From: an uncultured Blautia sp.
GTDB lineage: Bacteria > Bacillota > Clostridia > Lachnospirales > Lachnospiraceae
Reading direction: 5' to 3'
Assembly: GCA_900540785.1 (NCBI GenBank)
Contig: UQHF01000003.1
Coordinates: forward strand, 115,770-179,769
DNA length: 64,000 bases
Positions within the stretch are counted from its first letter, which is position 1. Every line of letters begins with the position of its first letter. Positions 42,175 to 50,900 of this stretch are shown here, one piece after another. The notes beneath the pieces are model-generated. The model saw nothing but the letters and a program-made list of their open reading frames with translations. It was not told the origin of the DNA and made no database searches. The position numbers and the translations under genes were made by a program.

Positions 42175-42723
42175 ATGGAATTTTTAAATGTCTTAAAGGA
42201 AGGGGAAGCGTATAAAGAGCAGGTATATGCTCTTTATGAGACTGCTTTTCCAAAAGAAGAGCAGAAGCCCCTTTCCTATATGGAAAAATGGGCAGAAGAG
42301 GGCAAGGCAGAACTTCTTGCAGTTGTGGAGGAGAAGGAATTTATCGGTCTTGTCATGAATATGTTTTCTTCTTCTGCGGCAGTGCTTGATTATTTTGCTA
42401 TTGCTCCGGAGAAAAGAAGCGGAGGTTACGGTGGAAGAGCAGTTCGCGGGCTTGTTAAGCGGTTTCAGGGACAGAAATATGTTTTTGAGATTGAAAAGCA
42501 GGATGAACTGGCAGAAAACGCAGAGGACAGAAAGCGGAGAAAGGCTTTTTATCTCCGAAACGGTTTAAAGGAGACAGGGCTCTTTGTCCATGCTTACGAT
42601 ACAGATTTTGAAATTCTTACTCCGGATGGAGAAATAACATATAAACAGTATGAGGATATGTTGAAGGAAATGCTGGGGGAGGATCTGTATCTGGCATCTC
42701 CGTCTCTGATTGAGGAAAAGTAG
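42175..42723 (+). CDS. GNAT family N-acetyltransferase
   Basis: A 182-residue acetyltransferase. The GNAT core shows FIGLVMNMFSSSAAVLDYFA, the acetyl-CoA loop EKRSGGYGGRAVRGL, and the end strand KAFYLRNGLKETGLFV. The ATG at 42175 follows AGGAGG; the open frame extends 30 bp further up but without a site. The acceptor substrate is unknown. Confidence 0.85.
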   Translation: MEFLNVLKEGEAYKEQVYALYETAFPKEEQKPLSYMEKWAEEGKAELLAVVEEKEFIGLVMNMFSSSAAVLDYFAIAPEKRSGGYGGRAVRGLVKRFQGQKYVFEIEKQDELAENAEDRKRRKAFYLRNGLKETGLFVHAYDTDFEILTPDGEITYKQYEDMLKEMLGEDLYLASPSLIEEK

Positions 42724-42753
42724 TATTTTCATTCATCTTTGGGAGGGCTGATT

Positions 42754-43599
42754 ATGAGGAAAGCCATTTTATTAGCCGGATTTCTTGCACTTTCTGTGCT
42801 TGCCGGATGCCAGACAGATGAGAAAAACAGTAAAAATACAGAGGACGTAAAGAAAATCGAAGAAGCTACAGAAGAGAAGGGAAAAGAAACTGCGAAGAGG
42901 GATAAGAAAGAAAGTGACAGTATGATAGCAAGCCTTACAGAAAAGCCGGAAATATCAGTTACACCGAAACCGTCTGTTTCTGTGAAACCGGAGAAAAAAT
43001 CATCGCCAACTCCTACGCCGACTTCTCTTCCTGCGCCTACCGTATCTCCTGAAGAGGGAACGATCAGCAGGCCGGCCGATACCGAGGCTTCTCAGAAAGA
43101 TAAGCTGATTTTTGTGGGAGATTCCAGAACAGAGGGAATCCGGGATGCGGTTCATGATGACAGCATCTGGTCGTGCCTTTCCTCTATGGGATACGACTGG
43201 ATGGTTTCCACAGGTGTTCCACAAATAGAGGCGGAAATAGTGGATAACACATCGGTTATTATCCTTATGGGGGTAAATGATGTGCATAACTTAAATAAGT
43301 ACGTGCAGTACATTAATGAAAAAGCAAAAGAATGGACAGATCTTGGTGCTTCTACATACTTTGTATCTGTAGGCCCTGTGGAAAATGATCCCTATGTGAC
43401 AAATGAGCAGATCGAGAGTTTTAATGCCGCTATGGAGGCAAATCTTATTGGTGTAACTTATATAGATGTATATTCGCACCTTATGGAAACAGGATATTCT
43501 ACTCTGGATGGAACACATTATCCAGAGGATGTGTCTGTGGAAATTTATAATTATATCCTGGATAATCTGGAAGAGACGACAGGCGGAATCTGGGGATAA
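42754..43599 (+). CDS. SGNH/GDSL-type hydrolase lipoprotein
   Basis: A 281-residue surface lipoprotein. The lipobox is VLAGC near residue 21. A proline-, lysine- and threonine-rich spacer of about 85 residues follows, then the hydrolase: IFVGDSRTEGI (block I Ser), VIILMGVNDVHN (block III Gly-x-Asn-Asp) and DGTHYPEDV (Asp-x-x-His). Likely removes acyl groups from a cell wall polymer or glycan. The ATG at 42754 (MRKAILLAG) follows GGGAGGG. yaaA follows after 13 bp. Confidence 0.87.
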   Translation: MRKAILLAGFLALSVLAGCQTDEKNSKNTEDVKKIEEATEEKGKETAKRDKKESDSMIASLTEKPEISVTPKPSVSVKPEKKSSPTPTPTSLPAPTVSPEEGTISRPADTEASQKDKLIFVGDSRTEGIRDAVHDDSIWSCLSSMGYDWMVSTGVPQIEAEIVDNTSVIILMGVNDVHNLNKYVQYINEKAKEWTDLGASTYFVSVGPVENDPYVTNEQIESFNAAMEANLIGVTYIDVYSHLMETGYSTLDGTHYPEDVSVEIYNYILDNLEETTGGIWG

Positions 43600-43612
43600 A
43601 GGAGTTTTTTAC

Positions 43613-44365
43613 ATGAAGATAATAATTTCCCCTGCGAAAAAAATGAATATAGAGACAGATGTACTGGAAAGCAGAGGATTTCCTGTTTTTATGGAAAAGA
43701 CAAAGGCGCTTATGGAGTATATGAAAAGCCTGGATTATGAAGAGGCAAAGAAAATGTGGGGCTGCAGCGACAAACTTGCCCGGGAAAATTTTCAGCGCCT
43801 TTCCCACATGAACTTATATAAAACACCGACGCCGGCGCTTCTTGCCTATGAAGGGATTCAGTACCAGTATATGGCGCCGGGAGTGTTTGAGGACAGGCAG
43901 TGGGAGTTTGTTCAGGAACACCTGCGGATCCTTTCCGGATTTTACGGAGTGGTAAAACCTCTTGACGGAGTCGTACCCTATCGACTGGAAATGCAGGCGA
44001 AAATCAATCTGGATTCCTGTAAAGATTTATATACATACTGGGGATCGGATATTTATGAGGAAATTTCCGGGAACAGCAGGTGGATTTTAAATCTTGCGAG
44101 CAAAGAATATTCAAAATGTGTGGAGAAGTTTTTAAAGCACGGAGAAAAATATATTACCTGTATCTTTGGGGAGTGGAAAAACGGGAAGATCGTTCAGAAG
44201 GGAACACTTGCGAAAATGGCAAGGGGAGAGATGGTGCGTTTTCTCGCGGGCGAAGAAATCTGTGATCCGGAAGGCGTGAAAGAATTTCGAGGGCTTGGAT
44301 TTTCTTATAAGAAAGAATTTTCCACAGAAGAGAATTATGTGTTTTTGAGGGAGGAAGAGAAGTGA
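43613..44365 (+). CDS. yaaA: Peroxide stress protein YaaA family
   Basis: A 250-residue YaaA (UPF0246) protein. Typical features: MKIIISPAKKMN at the start, TPALLAYEGIQYQYMAPG, LRILSGFYGVVKPLDGVVPY, RLEMQAKI and the end YVFLREE. In E. coli YaaA limits free iron and DNA damage in peroxide stress and binds DNA. The start at 43613 is set by the conserved N-terminus; AAAGGAG lies about 10 nt upstream. Its stop overlaps the GTG of the next small gene. Confidence 0.95.
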   Translation: MKIIISPAKKMNIETDVLESRGFPVFMEKTKALMEYMKSLDYEEAKKMWGCSDKLARENFQRLSHMNLYKTPTPALLAYEGIQYQYMAPGVFEDRQWEFVQEHLRILSGFYGVVKPLDGVVPYRLEMQAKINLDSCKDLYTYWGSDIYEEISGNSRWILNLASKEYSKCVEKFLKHGEKYITCIFGEWKNGKIVQKGTLAKMARGEMVRFLAGEEICDPEGVKEFRGLGFSYKKEFSTEENYVFLREEEK

Positions 44366-44541
44366 GCACTTCAAAATGTGAATATTGTGCCAATTATACA
44401 TATGATGAAGATTATGAATGCTATACCTGTGAGGTAAATCTGGACGAGGATGAGATGGTCAGATTTATGACCGGAAATTTTCACCAGTGTCCCTATTTCC
44501 AGATGGGAGACGAGTATCGTATCGTCAGAAAACAGATGTAG
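44362..44541 (+). CDS. DUF6472 small zinc-finger-like protein
   Basis: A 59-residue protein with a GTG start that overlaps the yaaA stop (GTGA). The sequence runs SKCEYCANYTYDEDYECYTC, then EVNLDEDEMVRFMTGNF, HQCPYFQMGDEYRIVRKQM. Two C-x-x-C pairs plus a further Cys suggest a metal site. It matches the pattern of DUF6472 proteins of Clostridia. RBS GGGAGGAAGAG is inside yaaA. Function unknown. Confidence 0.85.
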   Translation: MSTSKCEYCANYTYDEDYECYTCEVNLDEDEMVRFMTGNFHQCPYFQMGDEYRIVRKQM

Positions 44542-44551
44542 AGCTTATAAA

Positions 44552-44581
44552 AACAGACCGCCTTATTTGGCGGTCCGTTTT
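44552..44581. terminator. Terminator between DUF6472 gene and yitT
   Basis: AAACAGACCGCC pairs with GGCGGTCCGTTT around TTATTT, with A and T flanks on both sides. The yitT stop codon lies inside it. Confidence 0.8.
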
Positions 44582-45441
44582 ACTTTAGGCTGCGTAAAGC
44601 CTTTTCCTTTTACTTCATTTACTTTGCTGATGATCATGAATGCGGCAGGGTCGATTTCCATTACAAGCTTGTTGAGACGGATCAGCTCTCTGTTTGAAAC
44701 AACGGTAAGGACAAGCTGGCTCTCTCTGTGAAGAAATCCGGTTTCTGCCTGAATAAGAGTTGTGCCTCTGTCAAGCTGTGCATGAATGGCACTGTTGATT
44801 TCCGCATGTTTTTTGCTTACGATTTTTACCTGTGTCTGTGCCATACCAAGGGTCAGAACTCTGTCCAGGATAAAGGTATAAATAAATACCAGAAGAATTC
44901 CGTAAATGCTTTCCTCTACATTGGAGAAGGTCATTTCCAGCAGAAGGATTATGAAATCAAATACATACAGGGACACAGATACCGGAATTCCGAAAAAGCG
45001 CTTTAGAAGGAGCGGCGGAATGTCCATACCTCCGGTAGAAGCTCCTGCGCGGATCACAATTCCGATTCCGGCTCCGATCAGCACACCGGAGCATACACAT
45101 GCCAGCATACGGTCCTGAGTAACATTTGATAAAGCAGGAATTTTCTGTAAAATGCCGAGGATAACAGGGTAGTAAAAGGAACTGATAAGGGTTGTAAGGG
45201 CAAAGGCTTTTCCCAGGATCAGAGCGCCGAGAATGAACATGGCGGCATTAAAAATAAAAGCAAAGGTGGACAGAGGAAGTCCGAGGTAGTGCTGGGCTGA
45301 CAGAGCAAGACCCGTTGTGCCGCCCGTAATGATTCCGTTTGGCAGCAGAAAGGCTACGATTCCTATTGCATATATGGTGTTTCCAAAAAAAATGGCGAAA
45401 AGATTTTTCGCATATTTAAGATAATGATTTGTGTTTGCCAC
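44563..45441 (-). CDS. YitT family membrane protein
   Basis: A 292-residue protein with five or so membrane segments (YitT/DUF161: AIGIVAFLLPNGIITGGTTG, GAGIGIVIRAGASTGGMDIP) and a C-terminal soluble DUF2179 domain (DRGTTLIQAETGFLHRESQL, VLTVVSNRELIRLNKLVMEI, DPAAFMIISKVNEVKGKGF). Family function is not known; a transport role is supposed. The start is GTG at 45441, after AAAGGAGG. A hairpin with T-run in its 165-nt leader could attenuate expression. Confidence 0.92.
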   Translation of the reverse strand: MANTNHYLKYAKNLFAIFFGNTIYAIGIVAFLLPNGIITGGTTGLALSAQHYLGLPLSTFAFIFNAAMFILGALILGKAFALTTLISSFYYPVILGILQKIPALSNVTQDRMLACVCSGVLIGAGIGIVIRAGASTGGMDIPPLLLKRFFGIPVSVSLYVFDFIILLLEMTFSNVEESIYGILLVFIYTFILDRVLTLGMAQTQVKIVSKKHAEINSAIHAQLDRGTTLIQAETGFLHRESQLVLTVVSNRELIRLNKLVMEIDPAAFMIISKVNEVKGKGFTQPKVKRTAK

Positions 45442-45763
45442 GACAGGGGCCTCCTTTTTTAAGATGATGAAACAGCGCTATGATAAAGCGGTATAAAAAA
45501 ACAGACTGCGCAAAGCAGTCTGCTGTATATAGATGAAGTTCTGGTGTTTATCTTTTCTGAACATAATTTTCCCCGGCTGTATTTTTTGTTATATTTTCCA
45601 AAATAAATCGTGATTATAATAGCATAAGGAAGAAAAAAAGTAAAGAACCCCTTTTGTAAATCCTGCATCTGTATTATAATAGAAGAAACTGTACGGCTGC
45701 TGTGGCAGATACAGGTGCGGAGGATTCCGCAATGCCAAAACAAGAGAGAAAGAGGACGAACGA
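45442..45763. promoter_or_regulatory. Divergent region between yitT and upp
   Basis: 322 bp without a gene. For yitT (minus strand) there is TATAAT at 45618-45613 and a leader with a terminator-like hairpin. For upp (plus strand) there is TATAAT at 45675-45680 with a TTTGTA about 16 nt before it. Nothing else was recognised. Confidence 0.6.
45495..45522 (-). terminator. Possible attenuator in the yitT leader
   Basis: On the minus strand CAGACTGC pairs with GCAGTCTG and is followed by seven Ts, about 55 nt before the GTG start of yitT and about 85 nt after the likely transcription start. No alternative antiterminator stem is obvious. Confidence 0.5.
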
Positions 45764-46393
45764 ATGGAAAACGTATATGTTATGAATCACCCCTTAATCC
45801 AGCATAAAATTTCAATGCTTCGTGACAGTAAAACAGGAACAAATGAGTTTCGCAAGCTGGTAGAGGAGATTGGAATCCTGATGGGATACGAAGCGCTTCG
45901 CGACCTTCCTACAGAAGACGTAGAAGTGGAGACACCGATTGAAACCTGTATGACACCAATGCTTTCCGGTAAGAAACTGGCGGTAATTCCTGTTCTTCGC
46001 GCAGGTCTTGGAATGGTAAACAGTATTCTTACCCTTGCTCCATCTGCAAAGGTAGGTCATGTAGGACTTTACCGTGACCCGGAAACACATGAGCCGCACG
46101 AATATTACTGCAAACTCCCGGAATCTATTGATGAGAGAATTGCCGTTGTTGTAGATCCGATGCTTGCAACAGGGGGCTCTGCCATCGCTGCCGTTGATTT
46201 TATTAAAAAGCAGGGTGGAAAAAACATTAAATTCATGTGTATCATTGCAGCTCCGGAAGGACTCGAGAGACTTCATAAAGCTCATCCGGACATTCAGATT
46301 TACTGCGGACATCTTGACCGCTGTTTGAATGAAAATGCCTATATCTGCCCAGGCCTTGGAGATGCCGGCGACAGGATATTCGGAACAAAATAA
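45764..46393 (+). CDS. upp: Uracil phosphoribosyltransferase
   Basis: A 209-residue cytoplasmic enzyme that makes UMP from uracil and PRPP (pyrimidine salvage). Typical features: HPLIQHKISMLRDSKTGTNE, ETPIETCMTP, VIPVLRAGLGMV, the PRPP loop VVDPMLATGGSAIAAVD, and the C-terminal PGLGDAGDRIFGTK that contacts uracil. Length and all motifs are normal. It is a single gene; its stop codon lies in the left arm of a large palindrome. Confidence 0.97.
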   Translation: MENVYVMNHPLIQHKISMLRDSKTGTNEFRKLVEEIGILMGYEALRDLPTEDVEVETPIETCMTPMLSGKKLAVIPVLRAGLGMVNSILTLAPSAKVGHVGLYRDPETHEPHEYYCKLPESIDERIAVVVDPMLATGGSAIAAVDFIKKQGGKNIKFMCIIAAPEGLERLHKAHPDIQIYCGHLDRCLNENAYICPGLGDAGDRIFGTK

Positions 46394-46523
46394 GCCATGC
46401 GCCTGAAAGGAAAGCAGATGTTTCGTGCTCGCACGGGAACATCTGCTTTTATTTTCAGGCATAGGGCGCATGCCCGCGACCGAGATGAAGCGGAGCGGAA
46501 TCGAGGTTTGCATGGCTTATTTT
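46387..46523. repeat. Nested palindrome with terminator after upp
   Basis: Outer perfect 14-bp arms AAAATAAGCCATGC (46387-46400) and GCATGGCTTATTTT (46510-46523) enclose further stems: GCCTGAAA with TTTTCAGGC, CATGCGCC with GGCGCATG (46465-46472), and an inner hairpin AAAGCAGATGTT with AACATCTGCTTT (46411-46449), which is the likely upp terminator. CATGCGCC can pair with either of two partners, so two folds compete. Confidence 0.8.
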
Positions 46524-46542
46524 GGAAATTTCCATTTCCCCC

Positions 46543-46571
46543 TTGACACCCGCCGAAAAATATGATATTCT
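46543..46571 (+). promoter_or_regulatory. rplJL promoter
   Basis: TTGACA at 46543-46548 and TATTCT at 46566-46571, 17-nt spacer, just before the L10 leader. Confidence 0.75.
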
Positions 46572-46577
46572 ACCACA

Positions 46578-46740
46578 GAACGCTGCCGAAGACAGTAGGT
46601 GCCGCAAGGCATAAGGATAAAAACGCCTACCGAGGACAAAGTATTCTTTATAAGATTACGCGAGTCTTACTGTCATGCAGTAGGGCTTTTTTTATACACA
46701 TCCGACGGCGGTATATCAAAATCTATAAGGAGGTGTACCA
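46578..46740 (+). ncRNA. Ribosomal protein L10 leader with attenuator
   Basis: The leader carries the conserved L10-leader pieces GCCGAAGACAGTAGGTGCC and CGCCTACCGAGGAC, which form the kink-turn-containing binding site for L10(L12)4. It is followed at 46663-46693 by an intrinsic terminator: AGTCTTACTG pairs with CAGTAGGGCT and a seven-base T-run follows. In the known mechanism excess L10 binds the leader and favours termination. Confidence 0.85.
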
Positions 46741-46744
46741 TATC

Positions 46745-47245
46745 ATGGCAAAAGTAGAACTGAAACAACCAATCGTAGAAGAGATTTCCGGCATCATTAA
46801 AGACGCTGCGTCAGTTGTTCTTGTAAACTACAGCGGACTGACTGTTGAACAGGATACAATTATCCGTAAAGAGTTAAGAGAAGCTGGTGTTCAGTATAAA
46901 GTCTACAAAAACACAATGATGAAACGTGCATTTGAAGGAACTGACTGTGAATGCTTAACACAGCATCTGGAAGGCACAAACGCTCTTGCTGTTTCCGCAA
47001 CAGACGCAACAGCTCCGGCGAGAATCCTTGCAAAATATGCAAAACAGTATCCTGCTTTAGAGCTTATTGCAGGTGTTGTAGAAGGAAACTACAACGACCA
47101 GGCTGGTATTCAGGCTCTGTCCAGCATTCCGTCCAGAGAAGAACTTCTCGGAAAACTGCTTGGAAGCATCCAGTCTCCAATTACAAACTTTGCTCGTGTG
47201 CTTAATCAGATCGCTGAAAAAGGACAGGCAGAGGCAGCAGAATAA
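46745..47245 (+). CDS. rplJ: 50S ribosomal protein L10
   Basis: A 166-residue L10 that holds the L7/L12 stalk on the ribosome. Conserved parts: MAKVELKQPIVEEI at the start, VLVNYSGLTVEQDTIIRKEL, YKVYKNTMMKRA and the helix GKLLGSIQSPITNFARVLNQ that binds L12 dimers. The ATG at 46745 with AAGGAGGTG upstream is fixed by the family start; the frame upstream belongs to the leader RNA. Confidence 0.98.
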   Translation: MAKVELKQPIVEEISGIIKDAASVVLVNYSGLTVEQDTIIRKELREAGVQYKVYKNTMMKRAFEGTDCECLTQHLEGTNALAVSATDATAPARILAKYAKQYPALELIAGVVEGNYNDQAGIQALSSIPSREELLGKLLGSIQSPITNFARVLNQIAEKGQAEAAE

Positions 47246-47335
47246 TTGCTGAGTGTTCCGAAAGGAACAGATAAAACAGAATCCTCGCCCTGATGGGCAT
47301 CAAAACCAAAAATATTATAATGGAGGGAAATTAAA

Positions 47336-47707
47336 ATGGCAAAATTAACAACAGAAGAATTTATTGCAGCAATCAAAGAATTATCTGTATTAGAATTAAA
47401 CGATTTAGTAAAAGCTTGTGAAGAAGAGTTCGGTGTATCCGCAGCAGCAGGTGTTGTTGTAGCAGCAGCTGGCGCAGCAGAAGCAGCAGAAGAGAAAGAT
47501 GAGTTTGACGTAGAGCTTACAGAAGTAGGTCCAAACAAAGTTAAAGTTATCAAAGTTGTTCGTGAAGTAACAGGCTTAGGTCTGAAAGAAGCGAAAGAAG
47601 TTGTTGACGGCGCTCCGAAAATGGTTAAAGAAGCTGCATCTAAAGCAGAAGCTGAAGAAATCAAAACAAAACTTGAAGCTGAAGGCGCTAAAGTTACTCT
47701 TAAATAA
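47336..47707 (+). CDS. rplL: 50S ribosomal protein L7/L12
   Basis: A 123-residue stalk protein that recruits elongation factors. N-terminal dimer domain (EEFIAAIKELSVLELNDLVK), Ala-rich hinge, and C-terminal domain (KVIKVVREVTGLGLKEAKEV, then VDGAPKMVKEAASKAEAEEI). RBS TGGAGGGAA precedes the ATG. Terminator follows. Confidence 0.99.
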   Translation: MAKLTTEEFIAAIKELSVLELNDLVKACEEEFGVSAAAGVVVAAAGAAEAAEEKDEFDVELTEVGPNKVKVIKVVREVTGLGLKEAKEVVDGAPKMVKEAASKAEAEEIKTKLEAEGAKVTLK

Positions 47708-47736
47708 TAGAAGTAACACGTATATACAAAAGGGAG

Positions 47737-47766
47737 CGGGAATGTCACAGACATTCCCGTTTTTTT
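47737..47766 (+). terminator. Terminator after rplL
   Basis: CGGGAATGTC pairs with GACATTCCCG around ACA, then seven Ts. It separates rplJL from rpoBC, which has its own promoter. Confidence 0.88.
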
Positions 47767-47806
47767 CGATTTACAGGAAACAAAATAAAGAAAATCTTAA
47801 AATCAG

Positions 47807-47835
47807 TTGACATACTATTTTTGTTGTGGTATAGT
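47807..47835 (+). promoter_or_regulatory. rpoBC promoter
   Basis: TTGACA at 47807-47812 and TATAGT at 47830-47835, 17-nt spacer. The leader to the rpoB ATG at 47932 is about 90 nt. Confidence 0.8.
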
Positions 47836-47931
47836 GAAGAATGCTATATTATGGCAAGATATGCCTACTTGCAAAAATGCAGACAGGCTCATGTTATAAT
47901 AAATATAAGGAAAAACAGGGGTGAAACGTCA

Positions 47932-50900
47932 ATGGAAAAAAACAGAATTCGTTCTGTAAAAACTGGAAAAAGCATGCGTATGAGCTTTCAGAGACAAAAA
48001 GAAGTCCTGGAGATGCCAGACCTGATTGAAGTCCAGAAAGATTCCTACAAATGGTTTCTGAGAGAGGGACTGAAAGAAGTATTCGATGATATTTCTCCAA
48101 TCGCGGACTACGGCGGAAAGCTCAGTCTGGAATTCATCGACTTTACATTCGACGAGAAGGATGCAAAATACTCCATAGAGCAGTGTAAAGAACGTGACGT
48201 AACTTATGCCGCACCTTTGAAGGTTCGAGTGAGACTGATTAATAAAGAGACAGAAGAAATCAACGAACACGAGATTTTCATGGGAGATTTACCGTTAATG
48301 ACTGCTACTGGTACCTTTGTTATCAACGGTGCTGAGCGAGTTATCGTTAGCCAGTTAGTACGTTCCCCTGGAATCTATTATGCGATCGCACACGATAAGC
48401 TTGGAAAACGGTTATTTTCCAGTACCGTAATTCCAAACAGAGGAGCATGGCTGGAATACGAAACAGATTCCAACGATGTATTCTATGTTCGTGTTGACAG
48501 AACAAGAAAAGTTCCGATTACTGTCCTGATCCGTGCACTCGGTGTAGGCTCAAATGCAGAAATCGTAGAGCTCTTTGGTGAAGAGCCTAAAATTCTTGCA
48601 AGCTTTACGAAAGATACTTCCACAAATTACCAGGAAGGTCTTCTTGAATTATATAAGAAAATCCGTCCGGGCGAGCCGCTTGCAGTAGAGAGTGCAGAGA
48701 GCCTTATTATGGCAATGTTCTTTGACCCGAGAAGATACGATCTTGCCAAAGTAGGACGTTATAAATTTAATAAGAAGCTTCATTTTAACAAACGTATTGT
48801 AGGACATAAGCTGGCAGAGGATGTTGTAGACGCTTCTACAGGCGAAATTCTTGCAGAGGAAGGCACTGCTGTGACAACAGAGCTTGCAGATCTTCTTCAG
48901 AATTCTGCTGTTCCTTACGTATGGATTCAGGGCGAGGAGAGAAAGATCAAAGTTCTTTCCAACCTTATGGTGGATATTCGTCACTTCATTCCGGAAATTG
49001 AAGATCCGAAGGCGCTTGGTATTACAGAGTTAGTATATTACCCTGTGCTTGAAAAAATTCTGGAAGAAAATGACACTCTCGAGGAGCAGGAAGCTGCGAT
49101 CCGCAGAGATATTCATGACCTGATTCCGAAGCACATTACAAAAGAAGATATTTTTGCTTCTATTAACTATAATATGCACCTGGAATACGGCATTGGAAAC
49201 GATGACGACATCGACCATCTTGGAAACCGTCGTATCCGTGCAGTAGGAGAGCTTCTTCAGAACCAGTACCGCATCGGTCTTTCCAGACTGGAGCGAGTAG
49301 TTCGTGAGAGAATGACAACACAGGACGCAGAGTCTATTTCTCCGCAGTCCCTTATCAATATTAAACCGGTAACTGCAGCAGTGAAAGAGTTCTTCGGTTC
49401 TTCCCAGCTGTCCCAGTTCATGGACCAGAATAACCCGCTTGGTGAGCTGACTCATAAGAGACGTCTTTCCGCATTGGGACCTGGCGGTCTGTCACGAGAC
49501 AGAGCCGGATTCGAGGTTCGAGACGTACATTACTCCCATTACGGAAGAATGTGTCCGATCGAGACTCCTGAAGGTCCGAACATCGGTCTTATTAACTCCC
49601 TGGCATCTTATGCCCGCATTAATGAGTACGGATTTATTGAGGCTCCTTATCGCAAAATCGATAAGACAGACCCGAAAAATCCGCGTGTCACAGACGAAGT
49701 TGTCTACATGACAGCCGATGAAGAAGATAATTACCATGTAGCGCAGGCGAATGAGCCGCTGGATGAGAACGGATACTTTATCCATAAAAATGTATCCGGT
49801 CGTTTCCTTGATGAGACACAGGAATACGAACGTCAGATGTTTGATTACATGGACGTGTCTCCTAAGATGGTGTTCTCTGTTGCTACAGCCCTGATTCCGT
49901 TCCTTCAGAACGACGATGCCAACCGTGCGCTGATGGGATCCAACATGCAGCGTCAGGCAGTGCCGCTCCTTACAACAGAAGCTCCTGTTGTAGGTACAGG
50001 TATGGAAACAAAGACAGCCGTAGACTCCGGTGTCTGCGTAGTTGCAAAGAAATCCGGTACCGTTCTTCGTTCCACATCTACAGACATCAGCATCAAAAAT
50101 GATGACGGAACAAAAGACGATTACCATTTGACAAAATTCTTAAGAAGTAACCAGAGCAACTGCTATAACCAGAAACCGATCGTGTTCCAGGGAGAGCACG
50201 TTGAGGCAGGACAGGTTATCGCAGACGGTCCGTCCACAGCAAACGGAGAGCTTGCTCTTGGTAAAAACCCGCTGATCGGATTTATGACATGGGAAGGTTA
50301 CAACTACGAGGATGCTGTCCTTTTAAGTGAAAGACTTGTTATGGACGATGTGTACACATCTGTTCATATTGAAGAATACGAGGCGGAAGCCCGTGATACA
50401 AAGCTTGGACCGGAAGAGATCACAAGAGACGTTCCGGGCGTAGGCGATGACGCGCTCAAAGACCTTGACGAGCGCGGAATTATCCGTATCGGTGCAGAGG
50501 TTCGTGCAGGAGATATTCTTGTAGGTAAGGTAACTCCTAAGGGAGAGACAGAGCTTACAGCAGAAGAGCGTCTTCTCCGTGCAATCTTCGGTGAGAAAGC
50601 GCGAGAAGTTCGTGATACTTCCCTGAAGGTACCTCACGGCGAATATGGTATTGTAGTAGATGCGAAAGTATTTACAAGAGAGAACGGAGACGAGCTGTCT
50701 CCTGGAGTAAACCAGTCTGTACGTATTTACATCGCACAGAAGAGAAAAATTTCCGTTGGTGATAAAATGGCCGGTCGTCACGGTAACAAGGGTGTTGTTT
50801 CCCGTGTACTTCCTGTAGAAGACATGCCGTTCCTTCCAAACGGACGTCCTCTTGACATCGTGCTGAACCCTCTGGGCGTTCCTTCACGTATGAACATTGG

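Noticed and set aside
45459..45743. 94-codon minus-strand open frame between yitT and upp
   Set aside because: It covers the promoter and hairpin region of both genes, lacks a ribosome site and resembles no protein family.
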